A DNA stretch of 64,000 bases, taken from assembly GCF_001512295.1 (NCBI RefSeq), contig NZ_LNUP01000014.1, positions 87,857 through 151,856 of the forward strand, read 5' to 3'. Under the pieces are notes generated by a model that had not been told where the DNA came from, ran no database searches, and saw only the letters and a program-made list of their open reading frames with translations. Below, one piece after another: positions 8,276-16,986 of this stretch. The position numbers and the translations under genes were made by a program. Origin of the DNA: Pseudomonas sp. EpS/L25 (GTDB lineage Bacteria; Pseudomonadota; Gammaproteobacteria; Pseudomonadales; Pseudomonadaceae). The number at the start of each line of letters is the position of its first letter. Positions within the stretch are counted from its first letter, which is position 1.

Positions 8276-9802
8276 ATGAGCGATAACGCCTTTCGCCCGG
8301 CGAGCCTGGTGCTCGCCACGGTGGGCCTGTCCCTGGCCACCTTCATGCAGGTGCTCGACACCACCATCGCCAACGTCGCCCTGACCACCATTTCCGGCAA
8401 CCTCGGGGTGAGCTCGGAACAGGGCACCTGGGTCATCACCGCCTTCGCCGTGAGCAACGCCATCGCCCTGCCACTGACCGGCTGGATGGCACGGCGCTTC
8501 GGCGAGGTCAAGCTGTTCATGGCCGCCGTGGTGCTGTTCGTCATCACCTCCTTCCTCTGCGGCATCGCCACCTCCATGCCGGAGCTGGTGATCTTCCGCG
8601 CCATGCAGGGCTTCGTCGCCGGTCCGCTCTACCCCATGGCCCAGACCCTGCTATTGGCCATCTTTCCCGCCGCCAAGCGCGGCATGGCCCTGGCGCTGCT
8701 GGCCATGGTGACGGTGGTGGCGCCCATCATCGGGCCCATCGCCGGTGGCTGGATCACCGACAACTACAGCTGGCCCTGGATCTTCTTCATCAACATCCCC
8801 ATCGGCATCTTCGCCACCCTGGTGGTCTGGAGCCAACTGGGCAAGAAGCCGGAAAAACTGGTGAGCCAGCCCATCGACTACGTCGGGTTGATCCTGCTAG
8901 TGATCGGTGTCGGCGTGCTGCAGGTGGTGCTGGACAAGGGCAACGACCTGGATTGGTTCGAATCCAACCTGATCTGCCTGGGCGCCGCCCTCTCCGCCGT
9001 GGCCCTGACCGCCCTGGTGATCTGGGAGTTGACCGACAAGCACCCCATCGTCAACCTGCGGCTGTTCCGCTATCGCAACTTCAGCTTCGGCACCCTGGCG
9101 CTGGTGCTGGGCTATTCGGGCTTCTTCGGCATCAACCTGCTGCTGCCCCAGTGGCTGCAGACCCAGCTCGGCTACACCCCGGTGTGGGCGGGCCTGGCGG
9201 CGGCGCCCATCGGTATCCTGCCGGTGATCCTCTCACCGCTGGTGGGCAAGTTCGCGCACAAGACCGACCTGCGGCTGCTGGCCGGGGGCTCCTTCCTGGT
9301 GATCGGCGCCTCCTGCTTCATGCGCGCCACCTTCAACAACGAGGTCGACTATCGCCACATCGCCGAGGTGCAGACCTTCATGGGCCTGGGCGTGGCGCTG
9401 TTCTTCATGCCCACCACCAGCATCCTGCTGTCCAGCCTCAAGCCCTCGGAACTGGCGGACGGCGGCGGCCTGGCCACCTTCCTGCGGGTCCTGGGCGGCA
9501 GCTTCGCCTCCTCCCTGACCACCTGGCTGTGGCAGCGCCGCGCCATCCACCACCATGCCCAGCTGACCGAGGACGTGACCGTCTACAGCCCGGCCACCCA
9601 GCACTACCTGGACGCCCTCGGCGGGCCGTCGCAACAGGCCTATGCCCAGCTGGACAAGGTGGTGGAGAGCCAGGCCTACATGCTCTCCACGGTGGATTAC
9701 TTCACCCTGCTCGGCTGGATATTCATGGGACTGTTCCTGATCATCTGGCTGGCCAAGCCGCCCTTTGCGGCCAAGCCGGGGGCCGGCGGCGGCGACCACT
9801 AA
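8276..9802 (+). CDS. EmrB-like drug/proton antiporter (MFS, DHA2)
   Basis: A 508-residue, 14-helix inner-membrane transporter. DHA2 hallmarks seen: TM1 LDTTIANVAL, the antiporter motif GPIIGPIAGGWITD (motif C), then WPWIFFINIPIGIF. The C-terminal region holds a periplasmic segment before the last helix. It exports hydrophobic compounds through the EmrA adaptor and outer-membrane lipoprotein. It ends eight bases from the convergent cytochrome c gene. Substrate unknown; DHA2 pumps of this type often export weak acids, uncouplers or fatty acids. Confidence 0.93.
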   Translation: MSDNAFRPASLVLATVGLSLATFMQVLDTTIANVALTTISGNLGVSSEQGTWVITAFAVSNAIALPLTGWMARRFGEVKLFMAAVVLFVITSFLCGIATSMPELVIFRAMQGFVAGPLYPMAQTLLLAIFPAAKRGMALALLAMVTVVAPIIGPIAGGWITDNYSWPWIFFINIPIGIFATLVVWSQLGKKPEKLVSQPIDYVGLILLVIGVGVLQVVLDKGNDLDWFESNLICLGAALSAVALTALVIWELTDKHPIVNLRLFRYRNFSFGTLALVLGYSGFFGINLLLPQWLQTQLGYTPVWAGLAAAPIGILPVILSPLVGKFAHKTDLRLLAGGSFLVIGASCFMRATFNNEVDYRHIAEVQTFMGLGVALFFMPTTSILLSSLKPSELADGGGLATFLRVLGGSFASSLTTWLWQRRAIHHHAQLTEDVTVYSPATQHYLDALGGPSQQAYAQLDKVVESQAYMLSTVDYFTLLGWIFMGLFLIIWLAKPPFAAKPGAGGGDH

Positions 9803-9810
9803 GCCGTAAT

Positions 9811-10194
9811 TCAGGGCGCGTGGTGCTGGGTCTCCAGGTAGTCGGTGATGTCGCGCAGGTCGTCGCTGTCGCCGATGCCCCAGAATCTCATCTTGGTGCC
9901 CGGCACCTTCGCCTCGGGATCGCGGAGAAAGGCCGCCAGGGCCTCGCGATCCCAGGCGAAGCCGGCGTGGCGCATGGCTTCTGAGTAGTTGTAGCCGGCC
10001 AGGCTTCCGGCCTGGCGACCGAAGAGGTCGTTGAGCTGGGGCCCGAAGCCTGACTGGGCACCGGGCCCGACGGAGTGGCAGTTGTGGCAACGCCGCAGGA
10101 AGAGATTACGGCCGTTGTCGGCATCGGCCCAGGCCAGCTCTCCGCCCAGCAGCGTCAGCAAAACCACCCCGGCCAGGGTCTTCACCGCTGGCAT
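9811..10194 (-). CDS. Class I c-type cytochrome
   Basis: A 127-residue periplasmic monohaem cytochrome with a signal peptide (cleaved near AWA-DAD). The haem site is CHNCH (Cys36, Cys39, His40), and the distal ligand is probably Met102 in [10 protein letters not shown], resembling mitochondrial-type cytochromes c. It starts inside the 3' end of mutM (13-bp overlap), implying translational coupling. It probably carries electrons in the periplasm; the partner oxidase or dehydrogenase is not in the window. Confidence 0.9.
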   Translation of the reverse strand: MPAVKTLAGVVLLTLLGGELAWADADNGRNLFLRRCHNCHSVGPGAQSGFGPQLNDLFGRQAGSLAGYNYSEAMRHAGFAWDREALAAFLRDPEAKVPGTKMRFWGIGDSDDLRDITDYLETQHHAP

Positions 10195-10994
10195 TTCCGG
10201 CAGTAGACGCTGGCCCGCTGGCCGAGACGAATTTCCTGCAGGCCGGTGCCACAGATCTTGCAGAACTCGCCCTTGCGTCCGTAGACGAACAGCTCCTGCT
10301 TGAAATAGCCCGGCGCCCCGTCACCGCCGATGAAGTCGCGCAGGGTGGTGCCGCCGCTTTCGATGGAGCGCGCCAGCACCTTCTTGATCTCCTCGGCCAG
10401 GCGATCGTAGCGCGCCCGGGAAATGCTACCGGCGGCGCGGCGAGGATCGATACCGGCGGCGAACAGCGCCTCGGCGGCGTAGATGTTGCCCACCCCCACC
10501 ACCACGGCGTTGTCCATGATGAAGGGCTTGACCGCCATGCTGCGCCCGCGCGACAGCTCGAACAGCCGACCGCCGTCGAAGGCCGCGGTCAGCGGCTCGG
10601 GCCCCAGCTTGCTGAGCAGCACATGGGCGTGGGGGTCCTGGGTCCAGAGCAGCGCACCGAAGCGGCGCGGATCGGTGTAGCGCAGCGACAGGCCGGACTC
10701 CAGCTCGATGTCGACGTGCTCGTGCTTGGCCGGCGGCTGGTCGGCGGGAACCAGGCGCAGGCTGCCGGACATGCCCAGGTGACCGATCAGGGTGCCGCTC
10801 TCGGCGCGGATCAGCAGGTACTTGGCGCGCCGCTCCACGGCCTCGATGCGCTGGCCGGACAGGCGCACGTCGAGATCCTCGGGCACCGGCCAGCGCAGCC
10901 GGGCATCGCGGACGATGACCCGGCGCACGCGCTGACCGACGACATGGGGCGCGATGCCGCGGCGGGTGGTTTCGACTTCAGGTAATTCGGGCAT
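10182..10994 (-). CDS. mutM: Formamidopyrimidine-DNA glycosylase
   Basis: A 270-residue bifunctional glycosylase/AP lyase that removes 8-oxoguanine and formamidopyrimidines. Seen: the processed N-terminus [12 protein letters not shown] with catalytic Pro2 and Glu3, the void-filling region, the helix-two-turn-helix segment ([15 protein letters not shown]), and a C-terminal zinc finger (CKIC followed by CRKC) that contacts DNA. Length is normal. It is followed by the overlapping cytochrome c gene, and a repeat separates it from the HDOD gene. As I recall, P. aeruginosa keeps pfpI, an HDOD gene and mutM together in this order. Confidence 0.97.
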   Translation of the reverse strand: MPELPEVETTRRGIAPHVVGQRVRRVIVRDARLRWPVPEDLDVRLSGQRIEAVERRAKYLLIRAESGTLIGHLGMSGSLRLVPADQPPAKHEHVDIELESGLSLRYTDPRRFGALLWTQDPHAHVLLSKLGPEPLTAAFDGGRLFELSRGRSMAVKPFIMDNAVVVGVGNIYAAEALFAAGIDPRRAAGSISRARYDRLAEEIKKVLARSIESGGTTLRDFIGGDGAPGYFKQELFVYGRKGEFCKICGTGLQEIRLGQRASVYCRKCQR

Positions 10995-11018
10995 GAGGAT
11001 CCAGGAGGCTTATTCCAG

Positions 11019-11247
11019 AGATTTGGCTTAAAAGGCGCCGAGCGAAGGTCGGGCAAGGCGCAACGACCAACGGGAGTAACAGTCGAAGGCTGGCCCGAAG
11101 GGTGAGCGCCAGCGAATCAAAACAGCGAGGAAGCGGACCGGGCTCGCGCACGAGTTTACAAAGGGTAAATGAGCATTCCGACCGGGCTGGCGAACCAGCT
11201 GGTTTTCAACGCCGCCTGGCCGAGCACAGGCCCTTTTAACCAAATCT
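11019..11247. repeat. Inverted-repeat-ended dispersed element, copy B1 (229 bp)
   Basis: The ends are near-complementary (AGATTTGGCTTAAAAGG at 11019-11035; CCCTTTTAACCAAATCT at 11231-11247). The interior includes GAGGAAGCGGA and AAAGGGTAAATGAGCATTCC, shared with copies B2 and B3. The inner left arm (CGAGCGAAGGTCGGGCAAGG) recurs in copy B4. The right terminus overlaps the stop codon of the HDOD gene. Sequences of this kind are widespread in Pseudomonas, but I know no formal name. Confidence 0.65.
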
Positions 11248-12133
11248 AGTAATTGATCCGACCGCTGCCCATCTCAAGGATGGTCTCCTTGAGCGACTCG
11301 AAGTCGTACTCGGACAACCCGACGTGATCGAGCACCCGCGGGGCGATGGCCTGCCACTCGCGATCCTCGTCCTGGCTGCCCAGGGCGCGATAGCAGCCGC
11401 AGACGTGCTCGGCCATCTTCAGCAGCGCCAGCAGATTCTTGATCTGGATGTCGGTGGTCGACTCCTCGTCGAACACCGACTGGGCGTTGTGGTGGTTGGC
11501 GATGGCCTGGCCGACGTGTTCCGGCAGGCGCCAGGAGCGCGAGATGAAGTAGCCCACCACGGCATGGTTGGTGTTGTACAGGCGGTTCTCCACATCCACC
11601 ACCCGCACCTGCTCATTGACGCTGGCGTAGGCCTCTTCCAGCACCGCCATGTAGTTGGGGAAGCGCTTGAGCATCAGCGGAATGCCGCAGTTGTGGAACA
11701 GCCCCAGGGCATAGGCCTCGTCCGGGGTCGGATAACCGGTCTTCTTGGCCAGGCTCAGGCAGGTCTCGGCCACGTCCTGGGCGGTGTCCCAGAAGCGGTT
11801 GAGGATGACGATGGTCTCGTCAGTGAGTTCGCCCTTGATCGACTGGGCGTTGATCAGGTTGATGACCGACTGGCTGCCCAGCAGGTTGACCGCACGCTGG
11901 ATGGAGGTGACGCGGTTGCTCAGGCCGAAGTACGGCGAATTGACCAGCTTGAGCAGGGCGCCCGACAGCCCCGGGTCCTGCCCGATCAGGCGGGCGATGA
12001 CCTTGAGATCGGGGTTCGGCATCATCTGCTCGAGTTGCAGGTCCACCATGATCTGCGGTTGCGGCGGGATGCTGATGCCTTGCAGAGCCAGGCGGATCTG
12101 CTCCTCGGTCAGCTGGGGGGAGGCTTGGGACAT
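11246..12133 (-). CDS. HDOD domain protein
   Basis: A 295-residue cytosolic protein whose HDOD domain (a catalytically inert relative of HD phosphohydrolases) spans about residues 20-215. Typical blocks: IARLIGQDPGLSGALLKLVNSPYF, where many HDOD proteins start, RAVNLLG, and LGLFHNCGIPLML, in which the HD pair is replaced by HN. Such proteins act in signalling, often in motility or stress regulation. The TAG stop coincides with the outer end of repeat B1. It is divergent from pfpI. Confidence 0.9.
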   Translation of the reverse strand: MSQASPQLTEEQIRLALQGISIPPQPQIMVDLQLEQMMPNPDLKVIARLIGQDPGLSGALLKLVNSPYFGLSNRVTSIQRAVNLLGSQSVINLINAQSIKGELTDETIVILNRFWDTAQDVAETCLSLAKKTGYPTPDEAYALGLFHNCGIPLMLKRFPNYMAVLEEAYASVNEQVRVVDVENRLYNTNHAVVGYFISRSWRLPEHVGQAIANHHNAQSVFDEESTTDIQIKNLLALLKMAEHVCGCYRALGSQDEDREWQAIAPRVLDHVGLSEYDFESLKETILEMGSGRINY

Positions 12134-12292
12134 GGGGGCTACTCTGCGATGGATGTCGCAAATTTACCTCGCAGCGCGGCCGGATGCCATCGGGCGCGAC
12201 GAAGGAACTTCGTCTGGCCCGCAGCGGCCGGAATGAAGAGCGCTGGCACAAGGCTAGCCCCTACCAAATTCCGACCCGAGGTATCCGCAACC

Positions 12293-12832
12293 ATGGCTAC
12301 ATCCCTGAACGGCAAGAAGATCGCCATCCTGGTCACCGACGGCTTCGAACAGGCCGAACTTACCGGGCCCAAGGAGGCCTTGGAGCAGGCAGGCGCCCAG
12401 ACCCACATCATTTCCGCCGAAGCCGGCCAGGTGCAGGGCTGGAACCATACCGATCCAGCCGACTCCTTCGCAGTCGACCTGACCTTCGCCGCCGCCAACG
12501 CCGGTGACTACGATGCCGTGCTGCTGCCCGGTGGCGTGGTCAATGCCGACACCATCCGCACCGACGCCAAGGCCCAGCAACTGACCAAGCAGATCGCCGA
12601 CGCCGGCAAGCCGGTCGCCGTCATCTGCCACGGTGCCTGGCTGCTGATCTCCGCCGGCCTGGTGCAAGGCAAGACCCTGACCAGTTGGCCATCGCTGACC
12701 GACGACCTGAAGAATGCCGGCGCCACCTGGCAGGACCAGGAGGTCATCGTCGACGGTCAACTGGTGAGCAGCCGCAAGCCGGACGACATCCCGGCCTTCA
12801 ATCGCGAATTCATCAAACTGCTGGCGGGCTGA
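12293..12832 (+). CDS. pfpI: PfpI family glyoxalase III/protease-like protein
   Basis: A 179-residue DJ-1/PfpI superfamily protein. Seen: ILVTDGFEQAELTGP with the conserved Glu, LLPGGVVNADTIR, and the nucleophile elbow AVICHGAWLL (Cys112-His113). Members are reported as proteases, deglycases or glyoxalases that protect against oxidative and carbonyl stress; the biochemical role is debated. The ATG at 12293 fits the family start. It is followed by a structured region and a strong terminator. Confidence 0.93.
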   Translation: MATSLNGKKIAILVTDGFEQAELTGPKEALEQAGAQTHIISAEAGQVQGWNHTDPADSFAVDLTFAAANAGDYDAVLLPGGVVNADTIRTDAKAQQLTKQIADAGKPVAVICHGAWLLISAGLVQGKTLTSWPSLTDDLKNAGATWQDQEVIVDGQLVSSRKPDDIPAFNREFIKLLAG

Positions 12833-12842
12833 CGCTGAAGAA

Positions 12843-12944
12843 TGGCACTTTGATCTCATAAGACTGAACTCGTGGCAAAGTGCCAGGTCTTATCGAGTGC
12901 CCCCAAAGCACTTTTAGCCCGCCCTGCCCGGCGGGCTTTCTTTT
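12843..12944 (+). ncRNA. Candidate structured RNA (possible H-type pseudoknot) after pfpI
   Basis: Nine-base arms TGGCACTTT (12843-12851) and AAAGTGCCA (12877-12885) form helix 1. The loop of helix 1 contains ATAAGAC (12858-12864), complementary to GTCTTAT (12887-12893) just outside it, extended by CTC with GAG across a one-base bulge. This interlocked geometry is that of an H-type pseudoknot, or of two alternative folds. A small GTGC/GCAC hairpin and then an intrinsic terminator follow. It may be a free small RNA or the pfpI 3' UTR; no promoter was established. Confidence 0.5.
12916..12944 (+). terminator. Intrinsic terminator downstream of pfpI
   Basis: A perfect 8-bp GC-rich stem AGCCCGCC (12916-12923) and GGCGGGCT (12930-12937) with a six-base loop is followed by TTCTTTT. 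This is a standard Rho-independent terminator on the plus strand, ending pfpI and/or the structured RNA. Confidence 0.85.
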
Positions 12945-12959
12945 GCCCGACGTTTGGCC

Positions 12960-13139
12960 TGAGAGCTTGTCCACGATCTTGCGAGCCAGAGACAAGCAAG
13001 GCAAACACGCCTTGAGAAAGCGGATCGCACTCGCGCTCGGGTTTGCATTGAGTTGATGAGCATTCCGGCAGGCTGCCGATCCAGGGCGCTTTTAACGCGA
13101 TTTGGCCGACGCGCAGCAGATCATGGACAGGCTCTGTCA
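12960..13139. repeat. Inverted-repeat-ended dispersed element, copy B2 (180 bp)
   Basis: The left end TGAGAGCTTGTCCACGATCT and the complement of the right end (TGACAGAGCCTGTCCATGATC) match with few differences. The interior aligns with the reverse complement of copy B3, for instance GCGAGCCAGAG, AAGCGGA, TGATGAGCATTCCGGC and TTTGGCCGACGCGCAGCAGA. The right end contains the stop codon of the Lon-N gene (TGA at 13137-13139). With the structured RNA and terminator it fills the gap between pfpI and the Lon-N gene. Confidence 0.65.
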
Positions 13140-13727
13140 GGCCTGGAAATCACCCTGCAGATCCACCAGGTGACGCTCGATGTCGGCCAGGCGCTGACCC
13201 TGGTCGTCCAGGCCCAGCCAGGCAAGCTTGAGGCGGGGCTCGAAGGGCAGCAGATAGGCCAGCTGGCAGCCCAGGGCCTGGCGGTCGGCGACCTCCCCGC
13301 CCATGTCCAGGCCGGCCACCATGGGATGCTGGGCCAGGGCGACCAGCAGCGCCAGCAGATCGCCATCGGCATCGCGCACGGGCTGGGGCGCCGCCTCGGG
13401 TAGCCACTCCACCTCGCCCACGACCAGATGATCGGCCTGCTCCTCCTGGCTCAGCAGGCGAAAGCGCCGTCCGCCCTCGACACGGATGCCGAGCAGGCCA
13501 TTACTCTGCTGCTGCCAGTCACGGATCAAGGCCTCGCAACCGTAGGTACCCAGCCGATCGGGCGCCGCGCCGGTCTCGCGGCCGTCGAGGATGGTCACCA
13601 CACCGAAACCGGTACCCTGCTTGAGGCAGCGACCGAGCATGTCCAGGTAACGCGCCTCGAACAGCTGTAGATCGAGGCGGCAGCCGGGAAACAGGGTGGT
13701 ATTCAGCGGAAACAGGGGGAGCGACAT
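13137..13727 (-). CDS. Lon N-terminal (substrate-binding) domain protein
   Basis: A 196-residue stand-alone LON substrate-binding domain (PUA-like fold), lacking the AAA+ and protease parts of Lon. Seen: SLPLFPLNTTLFPGCRLDLQLFEARYLDML, whose LPLFPL and FEARY parts are diagnostic, and GFGVVTILDGRETG. Function is not established for bacterial single-domain forms; roles in protein quality control are assumed. The TGA stop is within the terminus of repeat B2. In my recollection the gene next to pfpI in P. aeruginosa is the same kind. Confidence 0.9.
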   Translation of the reverse strand: MSLPLFPLNTTLFPGCRLDLQLFEARYLDMLGRCLKQGTGFGVVTILDGRETGAAPDRLGTYGCEALIRDWQQQSNGLLGIRVEGGRRFRLLSQEEQADHLVVGEVEWLPEAAPQPVRDADGDLLALLVALAQHPMVAGLDMGGEVADRQALGCQLAYLLPFEPRLKLAWLGLDDQGQRLADIERHLVDLQGDFQA

Positions 13728-13778
13728 GGAACCTCCGAGGACAGTTGGTCCTGCTGGATGGATCGTCGAACGCCACGA

Positions 13779-13808
13779 GCATTCCCGCGCGGCGACACGC
13801 GGGAATGC
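13779..13808 (-). terminator. Strong hairpin just after the pqiC-like gene
   Basis: An 11-bp perfect stem (GCATTCCCGCG, 13779-13789; CGCGGGAATGC, 13798-13808) begins four bases beyond the lipoprotein gene's stop on the minus strand. There is no T-tract, so it may stabilise the 3' end or act with Rho rather than as a classic terminator. Confidence 0.5.
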
Positions 13809-13812
13809 CGGG

Positions 13813-14520
13813 TCAGAAGCGGTAGACCTCGGCGCCGGTACGAATGGGCACTACGGCCGGCAGGGTCGGCTTGGCCTGGGCCTCTTCCACGAGCTTCTTC
13901 GGCTCCTTGCGGGCCGTCTCGTTGTCCCGCCTGCCGCGCTGGGCCACCTTGGTGAGATCGGTGGCCAGCCGTGCCGCCAATTGCTGCAGCAGATCGCCCT
14001 GGGCGCGAACCTGGGCTGCGCGGTCGCCGTCATGACGGGCCTGCAGATGGACTACCTGGGTATCCAGCAGCTTGCCCTGGGCATCGCGCAACTGCCAGCC
14101 GGCATCGAGCACGGCCGGCGCGCGGTCGCCCGCATCGAGGCGGGTGACATTGAGTTCCAGCCGGTACTGCGGCTCGAAGCCTTCCGGCGGTTCGCCCACC
14201 ACCACCCGGCCGCTGTTCAGGCGACTGGCGAGCTGGCGTTGCAGCAACTGGCGCACGTTGGCATTGAGCGGACCGGCCCAGTGATCGCGGGTGGTCGCCA
14301 GGCTGCCATCGGGCTGACGCTCCAGCAGCACGTCACGCTGCAGGTAGTCGGCCAGTTGCAGGCTTTCGATCCACACCGCGACGCCCTTGTCCTTGCTGGC
14401 AGGCGCCCGCACGTTGCCGCCATCGAGCTGGTAATAATGAGTGGGGCCGAGGCTGGCGCAACCACCCAGGCCAGCCAGCACAGCCACCAACGCCAACCTG
14501 GCGAGACGCATCCGTTTCAT
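13813..14520 (-). CDS. PqiC/YmbA-type ABC-transport auxiliary lipoprotein
   Basis: A 235-residue outer-membrane-targeted lipoprotein (lipobox LGGC, Cys21). After it come THYYQLDGG, VWIESLQLADYLQRDVLLERQPDGSLATT and WAGPLNANVRQLLQRQLASRL, matching the DUF330/PqiC domain found with MCE-type lipid transport systems. No pqiA or pqiB partner lies nearby, so its partners are elsewhere or it acts alone. It lies 85 bp downstream of parC on the same strand. The C-terminal 35 residues are charged and low-complexity. Confidence 0.85.
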   Translation of the reverse strand: MKRMRLARLALVAVLAGLGGCASLGPTHYYQLDGGNVRAPASKDKGVAVWIESLQLADYLQRDVLLERQPDGSLATTRDHWAGPLNANVRQLLQRQLASRLNSGRVVVGEPPEGFEPQYRLELNVTRLDAGDRAPAVLDAGWQLRDAQGKLLDTQVVHLQARHDGDRAAQVRAQGDLLQQLAARLATDLTKVAQRGRRDNETARKEPKKLVEEAQAKPTLPAVVPIRTGAEVYRF

Positions 14521-14605
14521 CGAAGATCGCTCTCGACGGGCCCAGTGGCCCTGCGAGTCCTGGTCGAAAAAATCGGGCCTATGCTAGCGGCTGACCGCAG
14601 GCGGC

Positions 14606-16858
14606 TCAAGTTTCCACCTGTAGCGAGTCCACCCGCTGGAAGCCCCGCGGCAGCTTGTTGCCGCGTCGGCCCCGCTCGGCGCGATAGTGTTCCAGGTCGC
14701 TGCCCTTGAGGGTGTAGGGCCGTTTGCCCGCTTGCAAGGTGAGGGACGCCCCGGCCGGTACCACGGCCAGGTCGACCACGTATTCCTCGCGCTTGGCGAC
14801 CCGCTCGCCGGGAATGGAGATCAGCTTGTTGCCCTTGCCCTTGGCCAGTTGCGGCAGCTCGCTGATGGCGAACACCAGCAGGCGGCCTTCGTTGGTGACC
14901 ACCGCGATGGAAGTGTCCTCCAGGGAGGCCACTGGCTTGGGTGGCAACACCTTGGCGCCGTTGGGCAGGCTGATCAGTGCCTTGCCAGCCTTGTTCTTGG
15001 CCTGCAGGTCCTCGCCCTTGACCACGAAGCCGTAGCCGGCATCCGAGGCGAGGACATAGAGACCGCTGTCGTCGGGCAGCAGCAGGCATTCGAAGCTGGC
15101 GCCCGGCGGCGGTGTCAGGCGTCCGGTCAGGGGCTCGCCCTGCCCCCGCGCCGAGGGCAGCGAGTGCGCGGCCAACGAATAGCTGCGCCCAGTGGAATCG
15201 ATGAACACCGCGAACTGGTTGGAGCGCCCCAGGGCCGCCGCCTTGAACCCGTCGCCAGCCTTGTAGGAAAGCCCGGTCGGGTCGACATCGTGGCCCTTGG
15301 CCTGGCGCACCCAGCCCTTCTCGGACAGCACCACGGTGACCGGCTCGGTAGGCATCAGCTCGACTTCGGAGAGTGCCTTGGCCTCGGCGCGCGCGACGAT
15401 GGGCGAGCGACGGGCGTCGCCATAGGTCTCGGCGTCCTTGATCAGTTCGTCGCGGACCAGGCCGCGCAGCTTCCTGTCGCTGCCCAGCAGGGTCTGCAGG
15501 CGCTTCTGCTCCTTGAGCAGTTCCGCCTGTTCGCCGCGGATCTTCATCTCTTCCAGCCGCGCCAGCTGCCGCAGGCGGGTTTCCAGGATGTAGTCGGCCT
15601 GATCCTCGGAGAGCTCGAAGCGGGCCATCAGCGCCTGCTTGGGATGCTCCTCGGTACGGATGATGTGGATCACCTCGTCCAGGTTGAGGAAGGCGATCAG
15701 CAGGCCGTCCAGCAGGTGCAGGCGGCGCTCCACCTTGTCCAGCCGGAATTGCAGCCGGCGGCGCACGGTGCCGATGCGATAGATCAGCCACTCCTGGAGG
15801 ATCTGCCGCAGGTCCTTGACCTGCGGCTTGCCATCCAGGCCGATGACATTGAGGTTGACCCGGTAGCTGGACTCGAGATCGGTGGTGGCGAACAGGTGCT
15901 GCATCAACTCGTCGGCATCGATGCGGTTGGAACGCGGCACGATGACGATGCGGGTCGGATTCTCGTGGTCCGACTCGTCGCGCAGGTCGGCCACCATGGG
16001 CAGCTTCTTGGCCTGCATCTGGGCGGCGATCTGCTCCAGCACCTTGGAGCCGGAGACCTGGTGCGGCAGCGCGGTGATGATCACGTCACCATCCTCGCGG
16101 CGATAGACGGCGCGCATCCGCACCGAACCGCGGCCGGTCTCGTAGATCTTGCGCAGGTCGGCGCGCGGCGTGACGATCTCGGCCTCGGTAGGGAAGTCCG
16201 GTCCGGGTACGTGTTCGAGCAGTTCCGGCACGCCGGCGATGGGATCGTCCAGCAGGCGCACGCAGGCGGCCGCCACTTCGCGCAGGTTGTGCGGCGGGAT
16301 GTCGGTGGCCATGCCCACGGCGATGCCGGTGGTGCCGTTGAGCAGCAGGTTGGGCAGCCGCGCGGGCAGCACCGCCGGCTCGTTCAGGGTGCCGTCGAAG
16401 TTGGGCACCCAGTCGACGGTGCCCTGCCCCAGTTCGCTGAGCAACACCTCGGAATAGCGCGACAGCCGCGCCTCGGTGTAGCGCATGGCGGCGAAGGACT
16501 TGGGATCGTCCGGCGCCCCCCAGTTGCCCTGGCCGTCCACCAGCGGATAGCGGTAGGAGAACGGCTGGGCCATGAGCACCATGGCTTCGTAGCAGGCCGA
16601 GTCGCCGTGGGGGTGGTACTTACCGAGCACGTCACCCACGGTACGGGCGGATTTCTTGTGCTTGGCGTCGGCGTCCAGGCCCAGTTCGCTCATGGCATAG
16701 ACGATGCGGCGCTGGACCGGCTTGAGGCCGTCGCCGATGTGCGGCAGGGCGCGGTCCATGATGACGTACATGGAGTAGTTCAGGTACGCCTGCTCGGTGA
16801 AGTCGGCCAGCGAGCGGCGTTCGACGCCGTCCAGGCTCAGGTCGAGGGGTGCACTCAT
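14606..16858 (-). CDS. parC: DNA topoisomerase IV subunit A
   Basis: A 750-residue decatenating topoisomerase subunit acting with ParE in chromosome segregation. Seen: winged-helix region around [14 protein letters not shown], catalytic Tyr127 ([11 protein letters not shown]), coiled-coil arm and a C-terminal beta-pinwheel with degenerate repeats. The quinolone-resistance positions Ser87 and Glu91 are both wild type in P. aeruginosa numbering. The start ATG at 16858 ([13 protein letters not shown]) is the family start; the upstream in-frame extension is non-coding. A REP pair separates it from parE. Confidence 0.98.
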   Translation of the reverse strand: MSAPLDLSLDGVERRSLADFTEQAYLNYSMYVIMDRALPHIGDGLKPVQRRIVYAMSELGLDADAKHKKSARTVGDVLGKYHPHGDSACYEAMVLMAQPFSYRYPLVDGQGNWGAPDDPKSFAAMRYTEARLSRYSEVLLSELGQGTVDWVPNFDGTLNEPAVLPARLPNLLLNGTTGIAVGMATDIPPHNLREVAAACVRLLDDPIAGVPELLEHVPGPDFPTEAEIVTPRADLRKIYETGRGSVRMRAVYRREDGDVIITALPHQVSGSKVLEQIAAQMQAKKLPMVADLRDESDHENPTRIVIVPRSNRIDADELMQHLFATTDLESSYRVNLNVIGLDGKPQVKDLRQILQEWLIYRIGTVRRRLQFRLDKVERRLHLLDGLLIAFLNLDEVIHIIRTEEHPKQALMARFELSEDQADYILETRLRQLARLEEMKIRGEQAELLKEQKRLQTLLGSDRKLRGLVRDELIKDAETYGDARRSPIVARAEAKALSEVELMPTEPVTVVLSEKGWVRQAKGHDVDPTGLSYKAGDGFKAAALGRSNQFAVFIDSTGRSYSLAAHSLPSARGQGEPLTGRLTPPPGASFECLLLPDDSGLYVLASDAGYGFVVKGEDLQAKNKAGKALISLPNGAKVLPPKPVASLEDTSIAVVTNEGRLLVFAISELPQLAKGKGNKLISIPGERVAKREEYVVDLAVVPAGASLTLQAGKRPYTLKGSDLEHYRAERGRRGNKLPRGFQRVDSLQVET

Positions 16859-16900
16859 GGGAATCCTTTGGTGATACGTCTTTGATCGGGGGCCCGGTCC

Positions 16901-16965
16901 ATCGCGGTCATGGACCGCTCCTACAGGCGCTCGATACACCTGTAGGAGCGGCCCATGGCCGCGAT
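16901..16965. repeat. Head-to-head REP pair between parE and parC
   Basis: Two oppositely oriented REP units: ATCGCGG...CCGCTCCTACAG (16901-16925) and CTGTAGGAGCGG...CCGCGAT (16940-16965), 14 bases apart. Pseudomonas REPs of this GTAGGAGCGG type are dispersed by RAYT transposases and often occur as such pairs. It fills most of the 101-bp... to 128-bp spacer between the two topoisomerase genes. Confidence 0.85.
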
Positions 16966-16986
16966 AGGCGCAGCCAACCTATTTAG

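Noticed and set aside
11324-12832. 502-residue version of PfpI with a 320-residue N-terminal extension
   Set aside because: The extension is antisense to the HDOD gene; the family start at 12293 matches normal PfpI length.
14687-16885. 732-residue plus-strand ORF antisense to parC
   Set aside because: Long open frame caused by GC-rich third positions of parC; composition is unlike any protein family.
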